Under the pieces are notes generated by a model. It made no database searches. It had not been told where the DNA came from and saw only the letters and a program-made list of their open reading frames with translations. A stretch of 64,000 nucleotides of DNA from Silurus meridionalis (Eukaryota; Chordata; Actinopteri; Siluriformes; Siluridae): assembly GCF_014805685.1 (NCBI RefSeq), contig NC_060902.1, positions 2,715,145 to 2,779,144 on the forward strand, written 5' to 3'. Each line of letters opens with the position of its first letter. The stretch's first letter is position 1. Positions 21,346-33,335 of the stretch are shown here, one piece after another. The position numbers were made by a program, and so were the translations under genes.

Positions 21346-23216
21346 ATCCCCATTCCTTGTTTTGTGCACCTAGTTTATGTTTTATACTTCATGTTTTATT
21401 ACTTTAGTTCTTTGTTAGTAGCTATGATAAGAAACAGGGTTAGCCAATCAGAAGCAGGCATTAAAAAAATACTATTCTAGCTACTTTCTTTGTACAGGAA
21501 TACATAGGTGAGGGCCAGAGATTGTGTTCACTGTTAAAATTTCCTACATCTATAGCTTTGAGATGATTGGCACTAATGGTTATCAGGAAAAATGCAGTAT
21601 CTGCTGCCAGAGATAATGTCTGCAACTGAATACTTATGTTGTATCTCGCTTCATTTCTCCTTTCCATTTTTCTGATCGGAGAAACATCATGTCTTTCTGG
21701 ACTGCTTTCTACCTTATCTTGCTGCTAACCAAAGAAAAATTGCGTCGTAAAACGACTCCTCGTAACATTTTAAAGCCACGATGGACAGAGCACCATGCAA
21801 AGATATAGAAAAAAAATCTTTAAAAACATTTTGGATCAATAAACCTACAAACATTTTGTGTGTCGGCAAATCCAATTAAATTTAACCAGCTAAATTGCCC
21901 ATGCAAGTGCCTTTTTAAGTACGGCGCAACGTCGATGCACTGAAAAACAAACAAAAAATAATGTACAGATTGAAATTAAAACAGAAGATACCTTTACAGA
22001 ATCTCTCAGACATTGTTAAATATTTCAATCCCTGCCGGATCTACGAAAGTGAAACCTGTCACAGGGGGTTGGGTTTATTCACAATCATTAAAAAAATTAT
22101 TATTATTTTATTTTAGCATTTTTATTTACAGGGTTATCATAAAAGGCTGTATAGAAACATATTGGAAGAAAACCGCTAGTTATGTGAAATCGGACATTTA
22201 GCACCCCCGTATAACAAAATGGTATGATCCTGGTTTCGATCCTCTGGAGATCTGGTAGCTTGTGCATCAAATAATGCTATGACAATCACAACTACTGTCA
22301 ACTAGATCAATTAAAAAACTTAAAGCGTTTCAAACTTTTCATATACTTCACTCAACATAGTCTCTCAATCCCTGCCTCGGTGCTCGAGGACACATAACCG
22401 CACGTCCAGACGCACAAACATTTGTCTGATTCCATTTGGTGCCATTAAAGCCCCTGCTTGAGCCTTTTCATGTGCCTTTTCAGGGCAAACACATTTGAGT
22501 GCATAAGTACAGATGTCCTGTCCAATGCTGCGAGCTAATTCCATTTAGTTAACAATGTCTAGATGTGACATTTGCCTCCAGCGAACGTGGTTGAGGCTTC
22601 CATCAGAGTGGCTCAGCGTCCTACAGGGAGCGCTCAGGCAACCTCCCATTTCCAGGTTCATCGATACTTTGGGATCCAGGGGCTTTGGCTAATTCGCTAC
22701 AGCAGTTGTTTAAGTGCTAGTTTTTGTTTTTGTTGTTGTCCAGGCAGCCTGTCATGCAGAGAGCCTGCACACAGAGAGACGCCTGATGTGAGACGGTATG
22801 ATGTGAAATGACAACAGCAACAACCAAAAAAACACAGTACACAGCTTGGAGCAAATTATAGAAGAGCCTATATGGGGTGTTTTTTTGGAAGGTTGCATGG
22901 TAGGAGAACTATCTTGCACACAATGATAAGGTTTTCCATTGTAATAACCATCTGTTTTTGATATTATAAAGGATGCTTTACGCTCTCTTTGGGTCTTGTT
23001 TGTCAAGCTAATGCATTTATACAGTTCGTAAAATCGTTCGCGGGAGCATTTATGCTAGAAAACGGCTCACGGAAATCCTGCCCGTTCCAAATACCTCTCA
23101 CGGTTTTAGAGTTTTAAAATCAGTTATCGATTTTAAATGACGCACCAGATCAACATGTAAGACTAAGTAGACAAACTGTACAATCAGGACCAAAGTAAGT
23201 GCACTCTGTATATGTA
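21346..23216. other. Unannotated 1.9-kb stretch
   Basis: No repeat family or coding exon is recognised. Short ORFs on both strands have no known domain. Confidence 0.4.
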
Positions 23217-23661
23217 TACACCAATCATACACCGATAATATTATGACCACCTGCCTAAACAGTTTCCTTCCAAAACTGTCCTGACCTGTCTTACATTAAC
23301 AGCATGAACTTCTTCAGCAGTTTGAGCTACAGGAGCTCGTCTGTTGGATCGGACCACACGGACCAGCCTTCGTTCCTCACATGCATCAATGAGCCTCATC
23401 ACCCGGGACCCTGTCCTACTTCCTTTGACAACCATTCGATAGATACTGACCACTGCAGACCAGGAACAGCCCACAAGAGCTGCAGTTTTAGAGCTGCTCT
23501 GACCCAGTCGTCTAGACATCACAATTTGTCACAACTCGCTTCTTCCGCTTGCCCATTTTCCTGCTTCTAACACGTCAGTGTTCATGTTCACCTGCTGCCT
23601 AATAAATATATCTACCCACCACTAGGTGCCATGATGAAGAGATCATCAGTGTCATCCACTT

Positions 23662-23663
<2 letters not shown>

Positions 23664-23722
<59 letters not shown>
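23664..23722. repeat. (TA)n microsatellite, about 29 units
   Basis: Pure TA run at the edge of the insertion inside the Tc1 copy. Confidence 0.97.
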
Positions 23723-23724
<2 letters not shown>

Positions 23725-23955
23725 TGTATCTACGTCATCATGGGCACACATTTGTTAATAATTATAACTTTCTTATAGCTCATTATTACTTTTCTCTCCT
23801 TTTTTCTTCTCCATGTTTTTCTTCTGGGTTTTTTTCTTCTGTGTTTAATATTTAATATTGCTGTAGTTTGCCTGGAGCCTCACTTAAGAATTTCATTGTA
23901 CAAACTGTCATCTGTACATCTGTACATATGACAAATAAAACTTGAGACTTGATAA
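23723..23955 (+). mobile_element. LINE 3'-end insertion
   Basis: It ends CTTAAGAATTTCATTGTACA ... GACAAATAAAACTTGA, a non-LTR 3' end with polyA-signal-like AATAAA. It lies between halves of the Tc1 terminal region. Confidence 0.55.
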
Positions 23956-24104
23956 TGTTATACTATCATAATGTTATGCCTGATGGGTGTATGCGAGAGC
24001 TGTATAGCTGCAGTGGCTGAGCTGCATTACTGGAGGGTTTAAATATTTTTCTTTTAAGTAAAATCTAATAAGTAATTGAGGTCAATTTTTGATTATTTTT
24101 AATA

Positions 24105-24566
24105 CGCGAGGTTGCCAAGTGTATTGGTACACCTGACTTTTCCAGCCATGTGTGGTTCTCCAAAGTTGTACAATAGTGTAGGATGTCTTTTGATGCTGTA
24201 GCACAAACATTTCCCTTCACATCCCTGATCCAGCAGGAAAATGCCTCTGCACACAAATCCAGCTCCATGAAGATATTATTTCCAACGGTTAAGTCAAAGA
24301 TCTCCTGCTCTAAACCCTATTGAACATGATAAATGTGAACGCTGACTGCACCTCCTCACCTTCTCACCTACTCACCTGACTTTACTAACACCCTTATGAC
24401 TAAATCTTCACAAGCACACTCTAAAATCTGGTGGAACATCTTCCCAGAAGATTGAAGTTTATTTCAATAGTGAATGCAGACTAAATGTGGAACGGGATGT
24501 TCATAAAGAAACACATACCAATCTAATGTGCAGGGGTCTCCAAAATTTTGCCCATATAGTGTATAT
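24105..24566 (+). mobile_element. Tc1-like relic, family A
   Basis: It runs from TATTGGTACACCTGACTTTT (left end) through GCCTCTGCACACAAATCCAG and CCTATTGAACATGATAAATG to TTTTGCCCATATAGTGTATA (right end). Both termini are present but the transposase has many lesions. Confidence 0.85.
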
Positions 24567-24810
24567 AGAACAAAACATCAAACTAAGGAACAAAGACCTC
24601 AACCATAAATGTATGATAGAAAGCAAGACAAGACACCAATTGTCTTACACTTGATGTGTATGTACCAAGCCTGAAAATAAATAAATAAAGGGATTGTATT
24701 ACGCTGATCAAGGACCAGGAGCTTGGCTTAAGATTTTTATCTTCAGAAAGTAACCTGGTTTTGGTCGTGCTGGATTCAGAGCCACACTGGGTATCTGGTG
24801 GAAATGGTAT

Positions 24811-24847
24811 AAATAAATGAATGAATGAATGAATGAATGAATGAATA
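24811..24847. repeat. (TGAA)n tetranucleotide repeat
   Basis: About nine units. Confidence 0.95.
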
Positions 24848-25319
24848 CCACATACCCACCCACACACACATATTCATTCCAGCTACGAGCACTTCAGTGA
24901 AGCCTCTAGGTATATTTATTTCTTCATATTTTCATGAAGGGTGCCATTATTTCTGTAACAGAGTTCATATTTGATATCAAACTCAACTAGAACCTCAATT
25001 TCGAGTCAGATAGAAAAGACGCCCATGACAGCACACCATGTTTTGTATGAAATGACTATCATTTACTTCCTGGGGCCGTGGGACAAAGCGAAGTGATTCA
25101 TCCTGAAGAAAAGACGTGTGCGGAATGTTGTGTTTTTGTCGTAGACTCGACTTTTCTCACTCGAGCGTCCAGGTTTGAGAAACAAATCATGTCGGAAATC
25201 ATGAATTATATGGGGGATCACATCCCAAAACATTATCATATGAGGAAACAGTCAGATCTAAAGATTTTATCATATGAGGGGGCTCACATGTAAAAAAAAA
25301 ATAATAAGGAGGGTTTAAA
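24848..25319. other. Unannotated stretch
   Basis: Nothing recognised. A small internal duplication (ATCATATGAGG at 25236-25246 and 25268-25278) is visible. Confidence 0.4.
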
Positions 25320-25478
25320 TCTTCTTTTTCTTCATTTGGCTTCCCCCATTAGGGGTCACCACAGCGGATCATCCATCTCCAGACCCCCCCTGTCCTATAC
25401 ATCTGCCTCTTTCAATCCAACTACCTGCATGTCTTCCCTCACCACATACATAAACCTCCTCCTTGAGGGGGGTTTATA
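25320..25478 (-). mobile_element. RTE-type LINE 3' end
   Basis: The minus strand gives RRFMYVVREDMQVVGLKEADV as the C-terminus of the RT ORF (25395-25470), followed by the 3' UTR with GGATGATCCGCTGTGG and CCCCTAATGGGGGAAGCC. Strongly 5'-truncated. Confidence 0.8.
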
Positions 25479-25618
25479 AAAAAAAATAATCATATGGTGG
25501 GGGGGGTTTACATACAGTAAATTGTAAAGAAAAAATATAAATGAACATGTGTAAAGAAACAATGTGAACTGTCTAAAAGAACGTGTCAATTTCACACATG
25601 AATCATGTAATTACAGTG

Positions 25619-25620
<2 letters not shown>

Positions 25621-25660
<40 letters not shown>
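25621..25660. repeat. (GT)20 microsatellite
   Basis: Uninterrupted. Confidence 0.97.
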
Positions 25661-25666
<6 letters not shown>

Positions 25667-26138
25667 TAAGTCTATAACCAAATCCTGAATTCAGTAATTA
25701 TGTGAGTCCCGTTCATTTGCAAAGCCAATTTTTGATTCCAAATTCTCGCCCTTGGCAAACGAGGCAGTGGAACTGAGCAGCGTGACGGAGCTCTCGCCCT
25801 CGAGCTCCCCGACAAGCGAAAGCTGGCAAGGAAAAGCGAGTTAACTAGCAAACGGCGTATCAGGAAGCACATCCTCCATTTTCCGGATTTGCTGAGCAGA
25901 GATGTGTACGATCCCTGCTTTAAAAAAATGAGGTCTGGGAATTGGAGCTGGGTTTCCACTATGCAGACCTTGAAGAAGTTTCACAGTTCGGCGGAAAGTA
26001 ATTGTGAGGTTTCCGGGTAAATGAATAAATAAATAAACTCTTTCCAGTTTGTCCTTGAGTCGGACATGAAGTCTGATCACGGTGGAAAAATGGAGCCGTG
26101 ATAAATCTGTGTGTATTAGTAGGAATACATCATGTTTA
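25661..26138. other. Unannotated stretch
   Basis: 25690-25900 is CpG-retaining and unique. Minus ORFs of 95 and 134 codons overlap, with no recognised domain. Confidence 0.35.
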
Positions 26139-26286
26139 TTACATTTACAGCATTTGACAGTTATCTTGTTTTTCATGCAACTGAGTAGTTTCTGGGGCCT
26201 TTCGTAAGGGCCCAGCAGTGCGTGCTGATGGGATTTTAAACTCACAACCTTCTGATCAGAAGTCCAACATCTTGAGCACTGAGCTA
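26139..26286 (-). mobile_element. tRNA-derived SINE with L2-type tail
   Basis: On the minus strand: CTCAGTGCTCAAGATGTTGG (A-box side), AAGGTTGTGAGTTTAAAATC (B-box side), body GGGCCCTTACGAAAGGCCCC. The CATTTGACAG tail is short. The best-preserved tRNA head together with 56.3 kb. Confidence 0.75.
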
Positions 26287-26639
26287 CTCCTTCCAGCAGA
26301 AAGTATTTTTTTTAACACCTAATTGACTTCAGAATGATGCTATTTTCCCAAGAGCACTTTATCTGAATAAATACAGGGGAAAAAAAACATGAGTTATATA
26401 AAAAAATATATACAAATAAAAAATATGTATAAAATTATATTACAAAAAAATCAGTTTCTTAATATTTTAGAAATCTATTATTTTATATATCAAAATTATT
26501 AAATGAATTGATTTTTAATTAAGATGAAAAATAAGAATAAAAGTCAAAAAAATATATTATGTTGATTTTATATTGTTATTAGATTTAATAGTAATTTTTG
26601 TTTTATATAAAAGATTGAAAACACAGAGTGAATGGGTTT
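26287..26639. other. AT-rich spacer
   Basis: Over 80% A+T with many A and T runs (26380-26560). No feature. Confidence 0.5.
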
Positions 26640-27142
26640 TAAGAGACATGTGCATGTTCCTTTTGTTTTTATGCAACAGAAACAATTTGTTTCTCCAAAC
26701 ATTCATTTGTAAAACTCGCCAAAGTTGCTCTTCAGGGGTTGGAGATTTCTTTATGATCCAGTTCATCCCAGAGCAGTTCAATAGGATTTAGGTGCGATGA
26801 CTGGGCAGTTCATAATGGATAAGATTCCAGACAACTGTTTGCTCCAGACGACTGTTTGCCGCAGTCCAGACGGAATTGCATGGTGTTAAAGTATGGAATG
26901 GTCCATACTCCAAGTCTCCAAAACAACCCCAAACCATTACGCTTCCACCTCCATGTGAGAGTCTCCTGTTCTCCTTCTTACACATTCAAAAAGTTCACAT
27001 TTGGACTCCACAGAACTTTGTTCCACTCGTTTACTGTAAAATTCTTGTGTTTTTGCCTTTTAGTTTCTTGCATTGAAACAAAAAGAACATTCATGTGTCT
27101 CAAAAGCCATGAAAGACTCAGTGTTTTAAACTTTTGACAGCC
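26640..27142 (-). mobile_element. Tc1-like transposase relic
   Basis: Minus frame 26788-26985 contains GGGSVMVWGCFG, the hallmark before the second catalytic Asp in Tc1 transposases. The LLWDKLD-type region lies at about 26750-26790. The right end TTTTAAACTTTTGACAGCC (27122-27140) is a typical Tc1 terminus. Related to the 4.1-kb copy. Confidence 0.85.
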
Positions 27143-27853
27143 ACTTTCTATATAATAGTCTATAATTCTGTAATATTCAAACATTATTTTAATTATAATA
27201 ACAATTTGATCATTAAATGAATCTTTTTTCCTTTTTCAAATCTGAATCTTTTTTTAATCCAAAAAAAGGCAAATTATTTTCTTTTCTTACACAATAAATT
27301 CTTTATGTATTATAACAAGAAATTCCTCAAATATCTAATCCACTGGGTTTATCTGTAGGGTACTGATGCTGCTCCTGTATACTTCATCACTGTCAAGTCA
27401 AGTTTGTCCAGTTCAATTATTAATGCTAAACTTTCTCTTTAAACCACAGATGCTTTTTTTTCCCGTCTGTCTCGCTAGTTCCGGTCGTGTAGAGCTGAGA
27501 GCCAGGAGCAGTCGGGAGTCCAGACAGATTAATGAGTGCGAGAATCACCTTCTCCCGGCCTCTCCGCCCTTCTTTCACTCCCGACAAGAAGATTAAAAGG
27601 CTATTTTACTCTCTCTCCATACTCAGGATAATGAATCATACACAATCCTAATGCCGTTCTTGTTTATTCAGTATTATAATTTCACAAAGCCAGCTGTGGC
27701 CCAAAGCCTGGATGTGCACCAGCTGTCAGGGTGACTCATGTTTGATTCCCAAATATATAATATTACACCATACAGAATATATAACATATTTCCAGAATTC
27801 ACAATTAACGCCTTTAAGTTCTCCATTCTGATTAATCAGAAGCCAATATTCAC
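27143..27853. other. Unannotated stretch
   Basis: AT-rich then mixed. The text CTCCATTCTGATTAATCAGA near 27820-27839 resembles the dispersed repeat at 43.66 kb. Nothing else is recognised. Confidence 0.4.
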
Positions 27854-27983
<130 letters not shown>

Positions 27984-28104
27984 CTGTAAAATTATTGAAA
28001 TACATCATGTTTACTGTGTGACTTCTATAATGGACGTGCCAAATATACAGTTTACAAATGTCTCTAATTGCACCTATAGTGAAATGTAGTGTTTTTTTTG
28101 TGAA

Positions 28105-28215
28105 GATTATGAAACATTTAATGGAAGGAGTCTCCAGTTCCAGTGTTCTGAAAATCCAAAGATAAATCGAAACTTTTACGTTTTCGACTACAGAGCTTTC
28201 TGTCACATGAGAAAG
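28105..28215 (-). repeat. Dispersed repeat E fragment
   Basis: ATGGAAGGAGTCTCCAGTTC with CAGTGTTCTGAAAATCC is the reverse complement of the motif at 52.43 and 61.28 kb (GACACTGGAGACTCCTTCC). Confidence 0.5.
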
Positions 28216-28301
28216 AGAAAGGAAGTGAAACGGATTCTCGTCTACACTGGTGTTTTTGATCGGTTTTCAAAACCACTTAATCATATTAAAATGCTCAGCA
28301 G

Positions 28302-28304
<3 letters not shown>

Positions 28305-28367
<63 letters not shown>
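28305..28367. repeat. (TG)n microsatellite, about 31 units
   Basis: Uninterrupted. Confidence 0.97.
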
Positions 28368-28368
<1 letters not shown>

Positions 28369-28429
28369 AATATATAATGATATAATTTATATATACATAT
28401 AATAAAGGCTCAGAGCAGATACAACTGCC

Positions 28430-28658
28430 ATTAAGTCAGACATAAGCAGGACAAAAACTTTCAAGCTGACCATTAAAAATCCAAGTCAGAAAATAAATGT
28501 AATTGAGGCAAAAAAGTCCAAGTCAGACAAAAAGGACAAATCAGACAAATGATCAGACAAAAAAAAGTCACAAAAAAAATCTTAAGTTAGGCAAAAGGTC
28601 CAATTAGACAACAAAATAATCCAGGGTAGACAAAAGGACAAATAAGACAAAAAGTTTG

Positions 28659-28734
<76 letters not shown>

Positions 28735-28990
28735 TCCCAATCAGACAAAAAGGACAAATCAGACAAATTATTTAATCAGACAAAAAAGTCCAAGTCACAC
28801 ACAAAAAAACTTAGACAAATGTTAGACAAAAAGTCTAATCAGACAAAAAAATCCAAATCAGACAAGAAAAGTCCAAGTTATACAAAAAGTCAAAATCAGA
28901 CAAATAATTCTATCAGACAAAAAAGTCAAATTCAAACAAAAAGCCAAAGTCAGACATATCCAATCAGACAAAAAAAATCCCAAAAATTTG
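28430..28990. repeat. Degenerate ~20-bp minisatellite (TCAGACAAAAAAGTCCAAG)
   Basis: Irregular units with core TCAGACAAA(A)nGTCCAA repeat across 560 bp and are interrupted by a (CA)n at 28660-28729. A 60-codon plus ORF rich in Lys, Gln and Ser is an artefact. Confidence 0.85.
28660..28729. repeat. (CA)n microsatellite, about 35 units
   Basis: It sits inside the 20-bp array and probably arose from ACACA-type variants of its unit. Confidence 0.97.
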
Positions 28991-29030
28991 TGCCTGATTA
29001 AATAGAGATTGTGTGTGTATTTAGGAGTAT

Positions 29031-29031
<1 letters not shown>

Positions 29032-29073
<42 letters not shown>

Positions 29074-29078
29074 TGTGT
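29032..29078. repeat. (GT)n microsatellite
   Basis: About 23 units with one CT interruption. Confidence 0.95.
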
Positions 29079-29089
29079 AAGGCAGCTAA

Positions 29090-29450
29090 TGATGCCTATT
29101 TTTATTGCGCATTAGCAGAGCCTCAGGCGGCGTCTCTGCTGACCCTGAGTCTCCGAAGCGTAAAAGTGTAGTAGGCGGAAAATGAAGACGTCTCCACGTG
29201 AAAGACGGACGTTCCCACTCTAGCGTTCCCTCGATACAATATTCCGGGCCTATCATCAGATTGTACTCTAAGCATCTAAATCAAGACGAACGAGCGACAC
29301 GGACGCGGGAACGACTTAATATCGCGGCTCGGTTATGGACGACGGCGTAAGAAGGCAATTTGTCATTTCTGTCTCGGTCTTGCGTGGGGGGGTGGGGGGG
29401 TAAACATGTCAGACGTTAATCGGCCTTCGCGGGTACGGGGGAAGAGCCTG
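29090..29450. other. Unique CpG-rich block, candidate conserved element
   Basis: A non-repetitive segment with CpG clusters at 29128-29170, 29285-29345 and 29405-29440, sharply different from the AT-rich repeats to its left. No coding exon recognised. Confidence 0.35.
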
Positions 29451-30127
29451 TTGCATGGTTGTGTAATTTTCCAGCCTTTGTGTTTGTCAAGAAACCCACT
29501 CCGTGTTTGGTCATGTGTCCGGTGTACACAATTAAAAACGATTCGATCATCATTTAGTCGCCGCTTTTTTCCGTTTCCTACCGTCGAGACGCAATCGACA
29601 ATAGAGCTGCTGTTTTTTTTTAACCTGATTAAATATGCTGGTTTTTATGTATAATTTATGTCGGACATGAGGACATTTTAGCGTTGTGCCACCGTAATGG
29701 ATGTTGCCGCACGATGCAGATTTGTCATTCCTGTCGCATTCCTGTGTGCGGCGGATACACACAGGAAGTGCTCATCTGGATTTTCAGGACGCTGCATGAA
29801 ACCGAATTTTGGGCGATTTTTGAGACACATACTGTAGTTAACACATGGAGTTCCCTCAAAAAAAAAAATATAAAAATTGTGGACACGAGCACACGTTTGA
29901 TATGAGTGTGTGCTTATTTTTAATTTTTTTACTCATAAAATATGTATATTTTCAATATATAAACATATTGTTTACTCATGTAAAAGTACTAATCCCCTGC
30001 ATAAAGATGACTCCATTAGAAAACTCCTTTTACATTTCTGCTCGAGTAAAAAGTACAAAAGTTTGTGCTTTTCATACATTCTTGAGTATGAAAAGTTAAA
30101 TTTGTGAACTATGAAATCTACACTGTA
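29451..30127. other. Unannotated stretch
   Basis: Small ORFs without known domains. 29900-30110 is AT-rich. Nothing recognised. Confidence 0.4.
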
Positions 30128-30825
30128 AGATCAAAAGTTTGTGGACGCCTCACCATACGATTGCTATGTGCTTTTTAAACATCCAATTCCACATTCATTT
30201 CTCATTTGATGTAATAAGATCCATTCTTCTGGGAAGATTCTTCTTCTTACCCCATTCTTTCTCTCTCTGTCTTTCTATTAATCTAGCTTACTTTCTGTTT
30301 CTATTTTTCCTTGTTTGTCTTCCTGTCTGTTTCTTTCTTTGCACATCTCTACATGTTTGTCTCTCTGAATGCTTCTCTGTCCATCTCTCACTCAAAGGAT
30401 AAAAGTTTGTGGACAGCTGACCATCAGATTACGTGCTTTTTGAACATCCCATTCCACATGTAGTCCCTATTTGCTGTTATAAGACCCTCCACTCTTCTGG
30501 GAAGAGGTCCCACTAGATTTTGTGGAAATTTGTGCTCATTCAGCTATGAGGGTGTTATTAAAGTACTGATGCAGGTGACATGAGGAGGCCTGGAGTGCAG
30601 ATTTCAGAGCTCAATATCTCAGATCTTCCACTCCAACATGTATCCGAAAGCACATCTTCATGGAGATGGCTTTGTGCACAGGGGCGTTGTCATGCTGGAA
30701 CATGTTTGGGGCTTCTAGCTGAACTGCAGGAAAAAGTTCATGCTCCTGCAACCTAAGACTAAGAACCTAAGAATTGTGTGCCTCCAACTTCGTGAAAAAA
30801 AAGAACCACATATGGAAGGAGTCTC
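30128..30825 (-). mobile_element. Two Tc1-like family A fragments in tandem
   Basis: Both 30128-30250 and 30398-30825 start with the terminus AAAAGTTTGTGGACNNCT and continue TTTTTGAACATCCCATTCC and ACTCTTCTGGGAAGA. The second extends through ATGGAGATGGCTTTGTGCAC and TTGTCATGCTGGAACA. A pyrimidine-rich spacer separates them. No open frame. Confidence 0.8.
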
Positions 30826-31072
30826 ATTTCTTTTGTGTGTATGTTTGTTTGGCTTGTTTTAATGAGAGCAAGAACAAGAGCAAGGTTTAATCCATTGTTG
30901 TTTCCGGTCACATTGTATGACAACATTGTAATTGTCACCGTCTGATGTTCCGAACTACCAGGAAACGTGTCTTACCAGGAAACGTGGGTGTCATGGTGAC
31001 ACTCTGTGCCTTTAAACCCCCCCACTTTACAATCAACAAGACCGGTTGTTGTGTCCTGACCGTCATAACGAC

Positions 31073-31158
31073 CCGAGGCAGAGGCATCTCAGAGACGTCT
31101 CACACAGCAACAACAAGCTGATTGTTTACAAAGTGTCTGCCTCGTGTGGATCGTTATT
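31073..31158. repeat. First copy of a ~85-bp direct duplication
   Basis: CCCGAGGCAGAGGCATCTCA, GAGACGTCTCACACAGCAAC and CTGCCTCGTGTGGATCGTT match 32096-32175 with scattered differences. It is not like any transposon in the window. Confidence 0.75.
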
Positions 31159-31868
31159 ATCCGACCGCTTCGGTCTGCTGTGCTTTAGAGGGAGAGAAAG
31201 AGGGACACAGAGAGAGATAAAGAAAGATTGAAAAAGAGGGAGACATATATGAAGATAGACAAAAAAAAAGATCGAGATATAGAGAAACAGAGATAGACAA
31301 ATAAAAACAGAGACAAACAGGGAGAAAAACAAACCAAGAGAGCAATAGAAATAAACCATTAGTATTACAGAGAAACGTAGTATAACACACAGGAATCTCA
31401 TACAGTGAGAATGAAAGTTATCACTAAAGCAAGTTATGAACAAAATTCAACACGTCTCTTTTCACTGGAGCCACAACTGCACCTCTGACATACATCATCT
31501 CTAACAGAAGCCTCAGTATTTCCCTTCATTCCCTTAAAAAACAAAAGTCCATCTTGTAAACGTCTTTATGAGTATAATTTCTTTTTCTCTGTCAAACAGT
31601 GTGGAATGAAATAACAGATATTAAATCCACATGAATATATTCAAGCGTGTGCAGTTTGCTACGGATGCGGGTTGCGAGCTCTGAATAGTGCGCTTTGTGA
31701 CCGTGCAATTGAAGGACGTGAAAGCGGAGACGTAATTGGACGCCTGCTAGACGGCAACAGCTTCAAGCAACACGTATTTTACGATACAGTGCTGAATCTA
31801 GGGACTTAAAGCAAATACATATGACCCACGTGACATGACAGCTCAAATCTGATCAAATACAAACTCTA
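31159..31868. other. Unannotated stretch with a purine-rich run
   Basis: 31185-31350 is strongly purine-rich (AGAGAGAT, GACAAA), giving spurious minus ORFs of 77-105 codons. Elsewhere nothing is recognised. Confidence 0.45.
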
Positions 31869-31951
<83 letters not shown>

Positions 31952-31952
31952 G
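31869..31952. repeat. Compound (GATA)8(GACA)13 microsatellite
   Basis: A clean switch from GATA to GACA units occurs near 31901. Confidence 0.97.
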
Positions 31953-32095
31953 GATAATGGCATCTGTCAAATGCTTTTCAGTGTGAATGCTAGCGCTATG
32001 ATAATGATAAGCGCTAAAAACAAAGGTTTAATCCATAACCTTTTATTCCATCTGTATTAACAATAATACATTTCTTCTTTTGCTCTGGAGAGCGT

Positions 32096-32175
32096 AACCC
32101 GAGGCTTCTCAGAGACGTCTCACACATCAACAACGAGCTCGTTGTTGACCAACATCTGTCTCGTGTGCACCGTTT
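32096..32175. repeat. Second copy of a ~85-bp direct duplication
   Basis: CCCGAGGCTTCTCAGAGACG, TCTCACACATCAACAACGAG and CTGTCTCGTGTGCACCGTTT match 31073-31158, with a short deletion. Confidence 0.75.
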
Positions 32176-32576
32176 TCACACAGCCATTTCAGTATTTAAA
32201 GTGAAAAAACAACATGCTAATGCTAAGCTCAGCTAATTCTCCTAATCATGTTCTTCTTCTTTTCTTTTTTAAAGTGAGGCTCATGTGACTATCAGTAAAA
32301 CCCTCTACCTCTATCCTGAGACAGTTTGTATATGAATTCATTGTATTTCCTTACTCCTTTAATGCCATAAAAAACCTTTTGTTTTTGACCTTCACACTGG
32401 ATTTGAAGGACTTTTGGAAGAAGCAAAGGAAAGTTTTGTTTACAGGAAACAGAGCTCATGTGCCTGAAAACCAGCGTCTGTTCTGAGAAGAGTTACGGGA
32501 AATCGTGTATTTTGATTGATATCGCTTTCAGTTTTACATCAAGGTAATTATAGTTTTAAAAATATGCATCTAAATA
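32176..32576. other. Unannotated stretch
   Basis: Nothing recognised. Confidence 0.4.
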
Positions 32577-32966
32577 CACTATATGGCCAAAAATATTGGG
32601 ACACCCAACATTTCCAGTCAAATTTTCTTCTTCTTCAAACTGTTACCGCAAAGTTGAATGCTCTGACATTATATTTTTCCTTGACTTGAACTTTGAGACA
32701 CAAAAACCTGTTTCAGCATGACAATGCCCCTGTGCACAAAGCCAGCTCCATGAAGGTCTGCTTTATATGGGGTGAAGTGAAAGATCCCAGACCTCCTCAC
32801 CTTAACTACATCAGTACCTGACTTTACCAAAAATCCTTGTAGCTGAATGAACACAAATCTCCACACAATCTAGTGGAACATCTTCCCAGAAGAGTGGAGC
32901 TTTTTATTATAGTGAATGGGGAGTGGAATGTTCTAAAACCACATAATTCTTATGGTCAGGTGTCAG
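32577..32966 (+). mobile_element. Tc1-like relic, family A
   Basis: Intact left end CACTATATGGCCAAAAATAT with TTGGGACACC. Then TTTCAGCATGACAATGCCCC and TGTGCACAAAGCCAGCTCC, coding FQHDNAPVHKAS around the second catalytic Asp. 3' part AACATCTTCCCAGAAGAGTG. Internally deleted and frame-broken. Confidence 0.88.
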
Positions 32967-33032
32967 GAGACAGACAGGAAGAGAGGGGTAGGAGAGAATG
33001 AGAGGGACAGACAGAAAGACAGACAGAAAGGC

Positions 33033-33120
<88 letters not shown>

Positions 33121-33125
33121 GATAG
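33033..33125. repeat. (GATA)n microsatellite, about 23 units
   Basis: An uninterrupted GATA run preceded by GACA/GAAAGACA variants from 32990. Confidence 0.97.
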
Positions 33126-33167
33126 GTGAAAACTGCGTGCGTGAAAACTCTCCTCGCTCTGATTGAG

Positions 33168-33169
<2 letters not shown>

Positions 33170-33210
<41 letters not shown>
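33170..33210. repeat. (TG)n microsatellite
   Basis: About 20 units. Confidence 0.96.
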
Positions 33211-33211
<1 letters not shown>

Positions 33212-33335
33212 AGCTGTAAATAGGCTGAATGAGATAGGATTTATTGAAACACTGAAATGTTGACAGGGAAACGCATCGCTCTGGTGCTGTGTGTACGGCT
33301 GTGTTTGTACTTATGTGTGACTCACTTAGCCGTCC

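Larger units (their letters stand above)
23217..23991 (-). mobile_element. Tc1-like element, family B, split by a LINE 3' end
   Basis: Ends TACACCAATCATACACCGAT (left) and ATAATGTTATGCCTGATGGG (right) match the family B terminal repeats. The minus frame 23241-23522 reads RRLGQSSSKTAALVGCSWSA and RSNRRAPVAQTAEEV, the transposase N-terminal helix-turn-helix. The catalytic part is deleted. Positions 23664-23955 are foreign: a (TA)n and a LINE 3' end. Confidence 0.85.
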
